NCBI RefSeq assembly: GCF_934561205.1
Contig: NZ_CAKTFU010000003.1
Location: 124,001-188,000 of the forward strand
Direction: 5' to 3'
DNA from: an uncultured Gemmiger sp.
GTDB taxonomy: Bacteria > Bacillota > Clostridia > Oscillospirales > Ruminococcaceae
DNA: 64,000 nt
The notes under the pieces are model-generated. The model ran no database searches and was not told the DNA's origin. It was given only the letters and a program-made list of their open reading frames with translations. A program made the translations under genes and the position numbers. Below, piece by piece: positions 45,203-53,229 of this stretch; within the stretch, counting starts at the first letter, position 1; the number at the start of each line of letters is the position of its first letter.

Positions 45203-47401
45203 TCATTCAACCATCTTGAATTTTGCCTGCATCTGCGCCACACATTCCTCCAAAGTCAGATTGCCGGAGCGATACGCCCGAAAGGCGGGCCACATGGCGT
45301 CATCCCAACCGAAGGGGGCAAGATAGGCATCTGCCGGCAGTGTGCATACCGCACGATACTGCTGATAATGGCGTTCCTGCAAAGGGAAGGTATGCATTTC
45401 GGCCGACGAAAACCGCGCAAAATCCGCCTCTCGGTTCATCAGGGCAGACTCCGTTGTGTAAATGTTCTGTGTAAAGGCGCCTGTGCCTAACAGATATTGC
45501 ACAAACTGCTCCGCGTAGTCCTTTTGGTCGGAAGCAGTGCTTATTCCCAGACAGTCCGCATAAGACTGCCGATATTTACATGCTGTCGGCATGGGCAGGA
45601 TCTTCAGTGTGATGCCGTTTTCAGATTCTGCGGTGCTCAGGCGCTCAAAGGTATCCTCGTAGGAAGCGCCTTGCCCGTAACAGAAAAGTGCGTTGTCAAA
45701 AAAGCCCTTCGACCAATAGTACGATGCATTTTCGGGAATACGATAGAGGTGCGTTTTTTCTGACAGGAGTGTGTTCAATTTCTCCAAATCGGGCTGCATG
45801 GCGGCTATATCTCTTGTGCTGTCCAGCAGGAAAGCCCCAACGGTTTCATTGACCGCGTAAGCGCTCATACAAGCAAACAGCGTATACGGTGCATTTTCGT
45901 CTTTCCAGCGCATACCAAGGTCAAAAATTTGTGTCCACGTCAGCGAATCGGTGTCCCATGTAAGACCCAACTGTTCGCCCAAGGTCTGGTTGTAAATCAG
46001 ATACTGCGGGTTTACCCCCAACGGAATCGCGCGCAGGGTTCCGGTTTCGTCACGCAAGGGCGCAAGCATAACGGTGTCCAGCGCGTCAAGGTCAGGGCAG
46101 CCCGAAAGGCAATCATCCAAGGGCGCTAAGGAACCTGCGTTCAGGATGCCTTTGCCATCCAAATACTGACCGGACAATTTCCCCGGCAGCAAAAACAGAT
46201 CCCCGATATCCCCGGTCATCAGACGCAGGTTGATTTTTTCGGCATATTGTTCGCTGTGATGCAGGTAGTCATCGGCAGATTTATAGTCGGTATCCCACGA
46301 AAATTGAACATCCGGATGTGCTTTGGAAAATCTGCGGGCAGCAGCGTCCAACGCTTCCTCTTTGTAGGGCGCAGTGATCGTGAGCGTGACAGCAGCAGCG
46401 GCATCCGGCAAATAAGGGGTGAACCGCCACAGCGTTTTTTCCGCTTGCCGAAGGTTGTCAAACCAGACGGTATAGTCCGCGCCCACGGCAAAGTCAGCCC
46501 TCGCCATCTTGTTTTGGGTATAATCGTCCGGGGATTCCGCACCCCAGTCAAACAATTTGTACAGCGTCACGCCGCTGGTCGGGTCCAAGGCGTAAATGCT
46601 GCCCTGCGCACCGATCGTGGACGAACAGACGAACAGCTCATCTTTTCCGCTGCAGAACACCTTCTGCGGGGCAAGCTCGCTGTCGCTCTCTCTTTGCCAA
46701 TGGGTTTTCTTTTCCTCCAGGTTGTACTTTACCAGCAGGGGTGCGGCAGAGGTACACTGAATATAATAGAGATTTCCCGCACTGTCCAGGGCAAAATCGC
46801 TCACATTTGCGAATTTTTTCTCGGTCTGCGCCTGCGTGTCATACAACACCAGGGTATCAGCCAAGCTGTCGGCTTCGTCCTGCCCCATCAGCAGGACATA
46901 ATTCTGCCAGACTGCCATCTTGTCTGTAAAGGCGTATTGAAACGGACATTCCCCCAGAGTCTGGGCGTCTTTTTCGGTCGGATACAGCGTGTATTCGTTT
47001 GCAGCCGGGTCTTGCGAAAGCAGCCATAATTGACCGTCCCGCCAGTAGGCACCGCACAAAATGCTGCCGGATTCAAATTGTTCCTGTATCAGGGACGTGT
47101 CCGGGACAGCCACGGCAGAGCCGTCGGCGGCATCGGTAACATCCAGAATGCGACCGTCCTGCGCGCTGAAAGAGAGCTTTACCACCGCATCGTCCTGCAG
47201 AAAGAACTGCTGCTGAAACCGATACGGCTCTGTCAGCGCTTCGCTTTCGGCAGCATCCGCCCGAAAGGCATAGCGCATAACCGAAGGGTCGATCACGCCG
47301 GAGGATTCCCCGCCGGTGGGGGACTCCGCCGGTCTGCTGCAGCCTGCCAATAAAAACGACAGGCAGAAAAGTACAGCTAAAACGGCACAGAATTTTCGCA
47401 T
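45203..47401 (-). CDS. Lipoprotein: N-terminal propeller-like region fused to ABC solute-binding domain
   Basis: 732 residues, far longer than the 420-460 of normal family-1 solute-binding proteins. A signal peptide ends in the lipobox LLAGC (C21). Residues about 40-330 form repeating strand-rich units (for example DGQLWLLSQD, NYVLLMGQDE, AGNLYYIQCT, DELFVCSSTIGAQGSIYALD), suggesting a beta-propeller. Residues about 345-730 form a sugar-binding-type domain, opening VTLTITAPYKEEALDAAARRF with SGQYLDGKGIL and YNQTLGEQLGLTW. It is the last gene of a five-gene cassette and overlaps the gene before it by 25 bases. The substrate is unknown, and the propeller is inference from strand pattern. Confidence 0.8.
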   Translation of the reverse strand: MRKFCAVLAVLFCLSFLLAGCSRPAESPTGGESSGVIDPSVMRYAFRADAAESEALTEPYRFQQQFFLQDDAVVKLSFSAQDGRILDVTDAADGSAVAVPDTSLIQEQFESGSILCGAYWRDGQLWLLSQDPAANEYTLYPTEKDAQTLGECPFQYAFTDKMAVWQNYVLLMGQDEADSLADTLVLYDTQAQTEKKFANVSDFALDSAGNLYYIQCTSAAPLLVKYNLEEKKTHWQRESDSELAPQKVFCSGKDELFVCSSTIGAQGSIYALDPTSGVTLYKLFDWGAESPDDYTQNKMARADFAVGADYTVWFDNLRQAEKTLWRFTPYLPDAAAAVTLTITAPYKEEALDAAARRFSKAHPDVQFSWDTDYKSADDYLHHSEQYAEKINLRLMTGDIGDLFLLPGKLSGQYLDGKGILNAGSLAPLDDCLSGCPDLDALDTVMLAPLRDETGTLRAIPLGVNPQYLIYNQTLGEQLGLTWDTDSLTWTQIFDLGMRWKDENAPYTLFACMSAYAVNETVGAFLLDSTRDIAAMQPDLEKLNTLLSEKTHLYRIPENASYYWSKGFFDNALFCYGQGASYEDTFERLSTAESENGITLKILPMPTACKYRQSYADCLGISTASDQKDYAEQFVQYLLGTGAFTQNIYTTESALMNREADFARFSSAEMHTFPLQERHYQQYRAVCTLPADAYLAPFGWDDAMWPAFRAYRSGNLTLEECVAQMQAKFKMVE

Positions 47402-48429
47402 ACAAACACCGACTTTCTTTTCATAGCTTTACCCAAAACCACCCCTGCCAAAATCACGGCTGCCGTTGCAGCGGCGGACAAAACCAGCCCCGTCTGCAAT
47501 TTTGTGAACAGCGCCCGGCTGTAAGCGCTGCCGTCCGCCGGGAATGTCTGCTGCAGCCAGCTGCGGTAATGGTCAAATCGAAACAGACTTTCCGACGGCA
47601 GAAATCCCGGCGGAACAAACAACGGCATACGCACAAGGCAAATCGTTACCGCCGCCAGCAGGCACAACAGCACGACGGCCCTGACGAGCGAAACCGCCAG
47701 CTGCCGGCGACGGGATATCAGGTACTGCTTAAAATACAGCTTCTGCAAGGCAAACTCTGCCTGCGACAGTTCGGCTTTTCCCAGCAGGAACAGCGCCCGG
47801 CACAACAATGCCCAGACGACAAGCAGCGCAGGGAACAGCCATAGCGTATAGCATTGGCGGACAAACGCAGCTGCCCAGCTGTAATCCCTCAGGGTGAATT
47901 GCTCCGCCGCAACGCCGTTTTGCAAAAGGGTTTGTGTTATCTGCTGCGCGCTAAAAAGCCCGGTGTCCTCAATTTGCCAGCAGGTATCGGCTTTGGCAAG
48001 GGTGTATTCCGCCAGCAGGGGACGCGGGTCAACGGCGGGGTCGATATACAGCTCCACAATGCCGCCCAATCTGCGCCCGTCATCCCGTCGGACGGTTTCC
48101 GTGTCGGCAGTAAGCGCCAAGGTGGAATACAGCACGGCATCTTCTCCGCCGGACACATCCCCCTCCACGGCACAGAGGGTATCGTTTTCTGCCAGCAGAT
48201 ACACAGCCGCCTTGCGAAGGGCGGTGTCGTCCGCCACATAGCAGTAGGCTTGCCCGTCCTCCCAAATCAGGCAGTTTGTCGGCAGCGTACAAGGGTAGCC
48301 TGTATCCTCCAACACGGCGGGGCGGATGGTGACGCACGCCACCACAGGGGTGCGCAGCTCGTACAGCTTGCAGCTGAGCAGCGTACACAGCAGCATGGCG
48401 CACAAAAACGCCCAAAGTTGCTTTGTCAT
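47377..48429 (-). CDS. Unknown membrane protein with TM-large external domain-three TM layout
   Basis: 350 residues. One hydrophobic segment at about 5-20 is followed by an external domain to about 185, then segments at about 191-216, 245-266 and 315-336. This order resembles FtsX/MacB-type permeases in topology only; I see no family motif. It lies between two sugar-type permeases and the solute-binding lipoprotein and overlaps the latter, so it is probably part of the same complex or system. Confidence 0.7.
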   Translation of the reverse strand: MTKQLWAFLCAMLLCTLLSCKLYELRTPVVACVTIRPAVLEDTGYPCTLPTNCLIWEDGQAYCYVADDTALRKAAVYLLAENDTLCAVEGDVSGGEDAVLYSTLALTADTETVRRDDGRRLGGIVELYIDPAVDPRPLLAEYTLAKADTCWQIEDTGLFSAQQITQTLLQNGVAAEQFTLRDYSWAAAFVRQCYTLWLFPALLVVWALLCRALFLLGKAELSQAEFALQKLYFKQYLISRRRQLAVSLVRAVVLLCLLAAVTICLVRMPLFVPPGFLPSESLFRFDHYRSWLQQTFPADGSAYSRALFTKLQTGLVLSAAATAAVILAGVVLGKAMKRKSVFVCENSVPF

Positions 48430-48441
48430 GACCGCGCCCCC

Positions 48442-49215
48442 TTACAGGATATTGCTCAGGCATATACCGCGTTCCAGCCCCTCCCGGCAGGAGCAATACA
48501 CCAAAAGCGGAAGAATGGCATACACAACATCCGCTGCATAGCGCACGGGGCCGAAATGCTGCCCGCTCAGCTCTAACGCCAGCGTCGAAAGGCGGCTGTC
48601 CTGCACAAACAGCAGAACCTGATCAATGCAGGACCAGTTCATAAAAAAGGACAGAACCGCCAGCGCCGTGAACGCCGGGCGGCACATCGGCAGAATGAAC
48701 CGCAAAAATATCTGCCACTCGGTGGCGCCCTCTGAACGCGCGGCGTTGAGAATGTCCGGGTCGATCCCGCGGATATACTGGGCGATGAGTACCGGACCGA
48801 AAGCACCGACGGCATTCGGCAGGATAACCGCCCACGGCGTATTGCTGCATCCCATACGATGCAGCGCCAGATACTGCGGAACCAGCGTTGCCTGAAACGG
48901 CAGGATCATCACAAAAATATACAGGGTGAAAACGGCACCCATCAGTCTGCCGCGGCTTTGGGCAAAAGCATAGCCCGCCAAGGCGCTTAACGGCAGTTGA
49001 ATTGCCAGTATGGCGGTTGCGTACAAAACGCTGTTCCAAAACCAGGCAAAGAACTCTTTGCGGTATAAAAGGATCTCCTCAAATTGCCGAAAAGAAAATT
49101 GCCCGCCGTATTGCAGCGCCTGCACGACCGCAAAGCCCACCGGCAGCAGGCACAATACGGAAAATGCCGTCAGCAGGGCTTTTTTTACAAAAAAACAAAT
49201 TCCCTTATTGCACAT
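48442..49215 (-). CDS. ABC transporter permease, MalG/carbohydrate-uptake type
   Basis: 257 residues with six hydrophobic segments. The EAA loop that contacts the ATPase is present in the form RSEGATEWQIFLRFILPMCRPA (core EGATEWQIFLRFILP). AGGAGGAAATACG precedes the ATG at 49215. It overlaps the end of the upstream permease by 11 bases. The cassette lacks an ATP-binding protein, so a shared MsmK-like ATPase elsewhere must serve it. Confidence 0.87.
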   Translation of the reverse strand: MCNKGICFFVKKALLTAFSVLCLLPVGFAVVQALQYGGQFSFRQFEEILLYRKEFFAWFWNSVLYATAILAIQLPLSALAGYAFAQSRGRLMGAVFTLYIFVMILPFQATLVPQYLALHRMGCSNTPWAVILPNAVGAFGPVLIAQYIRGIDPDILNAARSEGATEWQIFLRFILPMCRPAFTALAVLSFFMNWSCIDQVLLFVQDSRLSTLALELSGQHFGPVRYAADVVYAILPLLVYCSCREGLERGICLSNIL

Positions 49216-50056
49216 CGTATTTCCTCCTACTAAGATAAAAACCGACTGCCAATATCGCGCCGATCACCAGACAGGTCAGCAGGGCAGCAGCGCTCAATTT
49301 GGGAAAATTCAACCGATAAAAATTGCGGTTCATATAGTGCTGCAGCATATACAGCGTATCGGGCGGCGCGCTGCCGTACAGCGCATACATATCCCGAAAC
49401 AGCAAAAAGTAGTTCATAACGGCGGTAATTACGCAGAAAAACAGGGTGCTGCGCAGCTGCGGAAGCAAAATGCGGGTCACATAGACCCACTCGCTGTTTC
49501 CGTCCAGCCTGTAACTGTCTTGAATTTCCGTTGGCAGAACGCGAATGGCACCCGAAAGCAAAATGCTGATATACCCTGCATTTTTTATAATATACAAGAG
49601 CAGCATCAGCCAAAAGGCCGGCCCACCCTGCATGAAGTCCACGGTTTTGCAGGGCAAAAACGCCAAAAGCCGATGAACCAGCCCGCCGTTTCCCCACATA
49701 AGCTGCCAGCCTGAGGCAAAGCAGGGGACAGGAACCACAATGGGCAGCAAAAGCGCCCACGGCTGCCAGACAAATTTTCCGCTTACACAAATCAGGCTGA
49801 TATACAGGGAAACTGCCAGCAGCGCCGATATCCCGACAAGGAAAAACAGCAGCGTGTTGGTTACAGCCCTTTGAAAAAGCGGGTCCTCGCAAAGCGTGCG
49901 GAAGTTATACCCGCCCACAAACCGCGCAGCATACAAGCCGTCCGAGAAGGCGTAGAAGATGCTTTGAACCAGCGGGATCAGGTAAAACAGTCCGATTCCG
50001 CACAGGCTGGGCAGCAGCATCCAGTCCTTTGCCCGTGGATAAAAAGCCGATTTCAT
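49205..50056 (-). CDS. ABC transporter permease, MalF/carbohydrate-uptake type
   Basis: 283 residues with six hydrophobic segments. It opens YPRAKDWMLLPSLCGIGLFYL. The EAA-like loop is DSYRLDGNSEWVYVTRILLP (core DGNSEWVYVTRILLPQLR), where the usual alanines are replaced. The ATG at 50056 follows GGGGGCC; a TTG 24 bases upstream is in frame. Forms a heterodimer with the next gene product. Confidence 0.86.
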   Translation of the reverse strand: MKSAFYPRAKDWMLLPSLCGIGLFYLIPLVQSIFYAFSDGLYAARFVGGYNFRTLCEDPLFQRAVTNTLLFFLVGISALLAVSLYISLICVSGKFVWQPWALLLPIVVPVPCFASGWQLMWGNGGLVHRLLAFLPCKTVDFMQGGPAFWLMLLLYIIKNAGYISILLSGAIRVLPTEIQDSYRLDGNSEWVYVTRILLPQLRSTLFFCVITAVMNYFLLFRDMYALYGSAPPDTLYMLQHYMNRNFYRLNFPKLSAAALLTCLVIGAILAVGFYLSRRKYDVQ

Positions 50057-50145
50057 AGTAGGCCCCCTTCGGGTCGGCAAATGGTGCGGCAGGGCTTTCT
50101 CTGCCGATTTTTATTCAGAGAACCCGGCATCGAACTTCCATGTTT

Positions 50146-50922
50146 TCAAAATTCGTCTATTGTGCCGTTGACCTCTATGATTTTCAGGGCGCAAGGTTCA
50201 GGCAAAGAATAGGATGCATTTTTCGCATATTGGTACCGCTGACAAACACTGTATTGGAATGTGGAATCCTGCAAAATGGTCAGCGCCTGTTCCTCGCTGC
50301 AATCCAATGTATAAACAAAGGCGCATTGCGTTAAGACCATTCCTGTCGGAGTGTCTGTAAAGACTATGGAGGCAGTGCCGGAACTGCTGTTTGTCTTGTT
50401 ATGTAAGAAAAGCTGATAGGGGAACCACCCTTGCTTTGTTTCTGTTGTAACGGTGATCTTGCATCCGGCAGACGGGGAGTCCTGCGCAATTTCTAATTTT
50501 TCGACCTTGCAGTCGGCAGTTTCAGCGCCTTCTTCTGCGGGAAGGGTTTGCAAATCTCCGTTTTGCAGTATCCGAATCACAGCAGGCAACAGGGTAAAAT
50601 CCTGTGCGTTGTCCGGAACATGAAATGCGTAATAGACGGTCGATCCTTGGCGGTCTATGGACAGCAGCTCACAGGGGTCTGTTTGTGAGGACTGCGCATA
50701 GAGTGTGGGCGGTTGAGAAATTTCAAAATCAACGCCATCATATACGCTGTAATCGACAGCCAGGGTGATTGCTGCGTTACCCCAGTCTTCATTTGTCACG
50801 GACGACGAAGATTCGCTGCCGCCGACTGTCGAATCGGAACGGCTGTAACATCCGGTCAACAGCGTTAAAATGGCAAAAATCAATGCTGTGGGCTTGGATA
50901 AAAAATGAAATCTTGCAGCCAT
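50146..50922 (-). CDS. Lipoprotein of unknown function, first gene of the ABC cassette
   Basis: 258 residues. Signal peptide with lipobox LLTGC (C25), then a Ser-rich linker (SESSSSVTNED) and a strand-rich external domain of about 200 residues. No family recognised. GGAGGATATACAG precedes the ATG. A degraded copy of its 3' end lies 900 bp upstream. Its place at the head of the cassette suggests a role at the cell surface together with the solute-binding lipoprotein. Confidence 0.75.
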   Translation of the reverse strand: MAARFHFLSKPTALIFAILTLLTGCYSRSDSTVGGSESSSSVTNEDWGNAAITLAVDYSVYDGVDFEISQPPTLYAQSSQTDPCELLSIDRQGSTVYYAFHVPDNAQDFTLLPAVIRILQNGDLQTLPAEEGAETADCKVEKLEIAQDSPSAGCKITVTTETKQGWFPYQLFLHNKTNSSSGTASIVFTDTPTGMVLTQCAFVYTLDCSEEQALTILQDSTFQYSVCQRYQYAKNASYSLPEPCALKIIEVNGTIDEF

Positions 50923-51309
50923 CTGTATATCCTCCGCTTTCGGCGCACGCCAAATTCCAATTCAGAATTTTTTCGATGCAGGCAGGTTCTGCTTTGCTAT
51001 AATTATACTATCGAAAATAGGCAAAATCAACAAATATACACTATAAGACAAAATTTTTACATCTAAAACAGCAAAAAAACCGCAAAATCGACATACGTTT
51101 TGCAGCCTTTTTCTTGCTGGTGCGTCCGGCATGGGCAACAGCTTAGGATGCATTTTCCGCATAGTGGTACAGCGGACAAATGCTATTTCAGCATCTGCGC
51201 GCCGATGTCTGATACGGAGTAGGAAACCGTTGTAAGCTGTGCGTTATCTTGACATCAAAATAGCACTGTTTTCTATATAATTCCACTAAACCTGCGTATA
51301 CGCAAAAAA
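50923..51309. other. Spacer with a degraded copy of the upstream lipoprotein 3' end
   Basis: 51143-51186 matches 50208-50252 at about 83% (7 differences in 42 bases) on the same strand. On the minus strand it translates ICPLYHYAENAS, against VCQRYQYAKNAS at the end of the lipoprotein. The rest of the stretch, including an A/T-rich promoter-like area near 50995-51020, shows no gene. Confidence 0.7.
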
Positions 51310-51576
51310 ATGTGCATGAATGCAAAAATCCTCTGTGCGAGCTATTCTGCTCAGAGGATTATGACAATTATGGGTGGTCAACTGACGCGGGTGGAAGAAA
51401 TTAATCTACTGCCGTTCCATAGTGTTAGAGAAAACTTGCAATATGGTCGCAATCCTATTTCATGGGACATGCTTTATAATATGGTAATGTTTGTACCGTT
51501 TGGAATAATTTACTGCTATTACCAAAAGCATTTTCGCGTATATAAGGCAGTTGGAATGTCATGCTTGACAACATGA
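51310..51576 (+). pseudogene. VanZ-like fragment
   Basis: The frame holds EINLLPFHSV and ISWDMLYNMVMFVPFGIIYCYY, the conserved first half of VanZ-like membrane proteins (NLIPF...N...FIPxG). It ends early, and the rest of the VanZ domain is absent. The sequence downstream switches to an unrelated fragment. Confidence 0.6.
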
Positions 51577-51796
51577 GCGTTTCTTTATTCTTTCGTTGTT
51601 TGCCATCGCGGAGGAAATCGAAGCACAGGGCGCTTATGCCTCCGGGCTAATGCCCATTGACCTTGCCATTGGCCTGCCGCCTGCACACTTTGGCGCACAG
51701 AACAAGGCATTCGTGCGTTACTTCAAACGCAAGGAACCCGTCTACTTCTCCTACAGAAAAAGGGCTTCCGCCAGCAGATGCGGAAGCCCTTTTTGA
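51569..51796 (+). pseudogene. Fragment of a ParM/StbA-like plasmid actin
   Basis: The frame reads FFILSLFAIAEEIEAQGAY, then AIGLPPAHFGAQNKAFVRYF and KRKEPVYFSYRKR. From memory this resembles the middle of ParM-like actins on clostridial mobile elements (LAVGLPPAHFG...F..YF). Both ends of the gene are missing, and the frame runs into a terminator hairpin. Confidence 0.55.
51757..51794. terminator. Bidirectional terminator after the GPH transporter
   Basis: 15-bp stem AAAAAGGGCTTCCGC/GCGGAAGCCCTTTTT with an 8-base loop. A and T runs on either side. Confidence 0.92.
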
Positions 51797-51814
51797 GAAG
51801 GAGAATAGTGAATA

Positions 51815-53200
51815 TCAGTTTTTCATTTCTGCACGGATTTTATCGTTGGCCTCCTCGACCTTCATGCGGGAGAGGATAAAGGTAATGATGGCATCCAGCA
51901 CAAAGGGAATCACGAGGTACATAAGTTTCAGCATATTGATGCAGGATTCCGGCTGCACAGCCAGCGCCTTATCGTAGTTGCTGAACGCCAGCAGCCAGCC
52001 GGTGATGGCGGTGCCGAGACCGCCGCCAAGCTTGACACCGAGCGAGGTGCAGGAGTACATCGTGCCGTCCACGCGCTTGTGCTTCGTTAGCCAAGTGTAC
52101 TCGGAGCAGGAGGCGATAACGGCGTTCATGTCGCCCTGCCACGGGCCCTGACCCAGTCCAGCAATAGCCGTGAAGAGGAGCATCGTCTTGACATCGCCGG
52201 TGCCAGTATAGCCGGCCACGGCAACGAGCGCGCGGGCCACGGTAGCAAGGGCATAGCTGCCGACGTTCAGTTTGTACATACCGTGCATCTTGGCAACGAG
52301 GGTCGGGGTAAAGACCAGTGCAATGATCAAAGGAATGTTGATGGCCCAAGAGAACACGCCGAACAGGTTCTTGTCGCCAAGGATATGGGCGGCGTAGAAG
52401 GTACCCATACTGATCATGGCACCATAGATCTGCTGCAAAATGTAGGTGACGCAGATCATCAGGTAGTATTTGTTGGAACCCAGCAGCTTGGCAGCTTCGA
52501 CAAGACTGTACTTCTCGTCTTTCTCGATTTCTGCTTTATCCGAGGTATCGGCCAACTCTTCCTCCGGCAGTTCCTTGACGGAAAAAACAGAGAGCGTGTT
52601 GACGATCAGACCGATAATGGCATAGACGATAGCCACGGTGCGCCATGCTTCGGCGGTGTCGCCCAGTGCGGAGACAGCCAGCAGCGTGACGGACTGGATG
52701 GCAAGGCTGGTGGCGAATGCGAACATGAAGCGGTAGGAACCCATCTCAACGCGCTCGGCGCTGTTCTTGGTGACAAGGGCGGTCAGGGCAGAGTAGGCGA
52801 TGTTGTTGGCGGTGTAGAACACGGCATTCAGCAGAGTGTAGCAGATTAAGAACCATGCGTACTTGGCAAACTCGCTCATGCCCATGGGGATGGCGAAGAT
52901 GCCGACCAGTGTGATGGCGCAGCCGATGTAGCCGTAGAGCATCCACGGGCGAGCCTTGCCCAGCTTGGAGTGCGTCTTGTCTATCATAGAGCCGAAGAAG
53001 ATGTCGGTAATGCCGTCAAACAGCTTGGACACAGCGATCAGCGTGCCGACGATGCCGGGATTCAGGCCGACGGTGTCGGTCAGGTAAATCATAACGAACG
53101 AGGAGAGGAACGCATAGACCACGTTGCCCGCAACATCGCCGGAGCCGTAACCGACCTTGTTATACCATTTTAAATAACGTCTTTCAGTGTTTTCAGACAT
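51815..53200 (-). CDS. GPH-family sugar:cation symporter (MelB/LacS type)
   Basis: 461 residues with about 12 hydrophobic segments. Glycoside-pentoside-hexuronide family hallmarks are GYGSGDVAGN at the N terminus, the loop GSMIDKTHSKLGKARPWMLYG and the central acidic loop. No C-terminal IIA domain is present, unlike LacS of streptococci. It lies 29 bases after lacZ on the same strand, so lactose or another beta-galactoside is the likely substrate. GGAGAAATTCTC precedes the ATG. Confidence 0.92.
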   Translation of the reverse strand: MSENTERRYLKWYNKVGYGSGDVAGNVVYAFLSSFVMIYLTDTVGLNPGIVGTLIAVSKLFDGITDIFFGSMIDKTHSKLGKARPWMLYGYIGCAITLVGIFAIPMGMSEFAKYAWFLICYTLLNAVFYTANNIAYSALTALVTKNSAERVEMGSYRFMFAFATSLAIQSVTLLAVSALGDTAEAWRTVAIVYAIIGLIVNTLSVFSVKELPEEELADTSDKAEIEKDEKYSLVEAAKLLGSNKYYLMICVTYILQQIYGAMISMGTFYAAHILGDKNLFGVFSWAINIPLIIALVFTPTLVAKMHGMYKLNVGSYALATVARALVAVAGYTGTGDVKTMLLFTAIAGLGQGPWQGDMNAVIASCSEYTWLTKHKRVDGTMYSCTSLGVKLGGGLGTAITGWLLAFSNYDKALAVQPESCINMLKLMYLVIPFVLDAIITFILSRMKVEEANDKIRAEMKN

Positions 53201-53229
53201 GAGAATTTCTCCATTCTTTTGTGTAGAGG

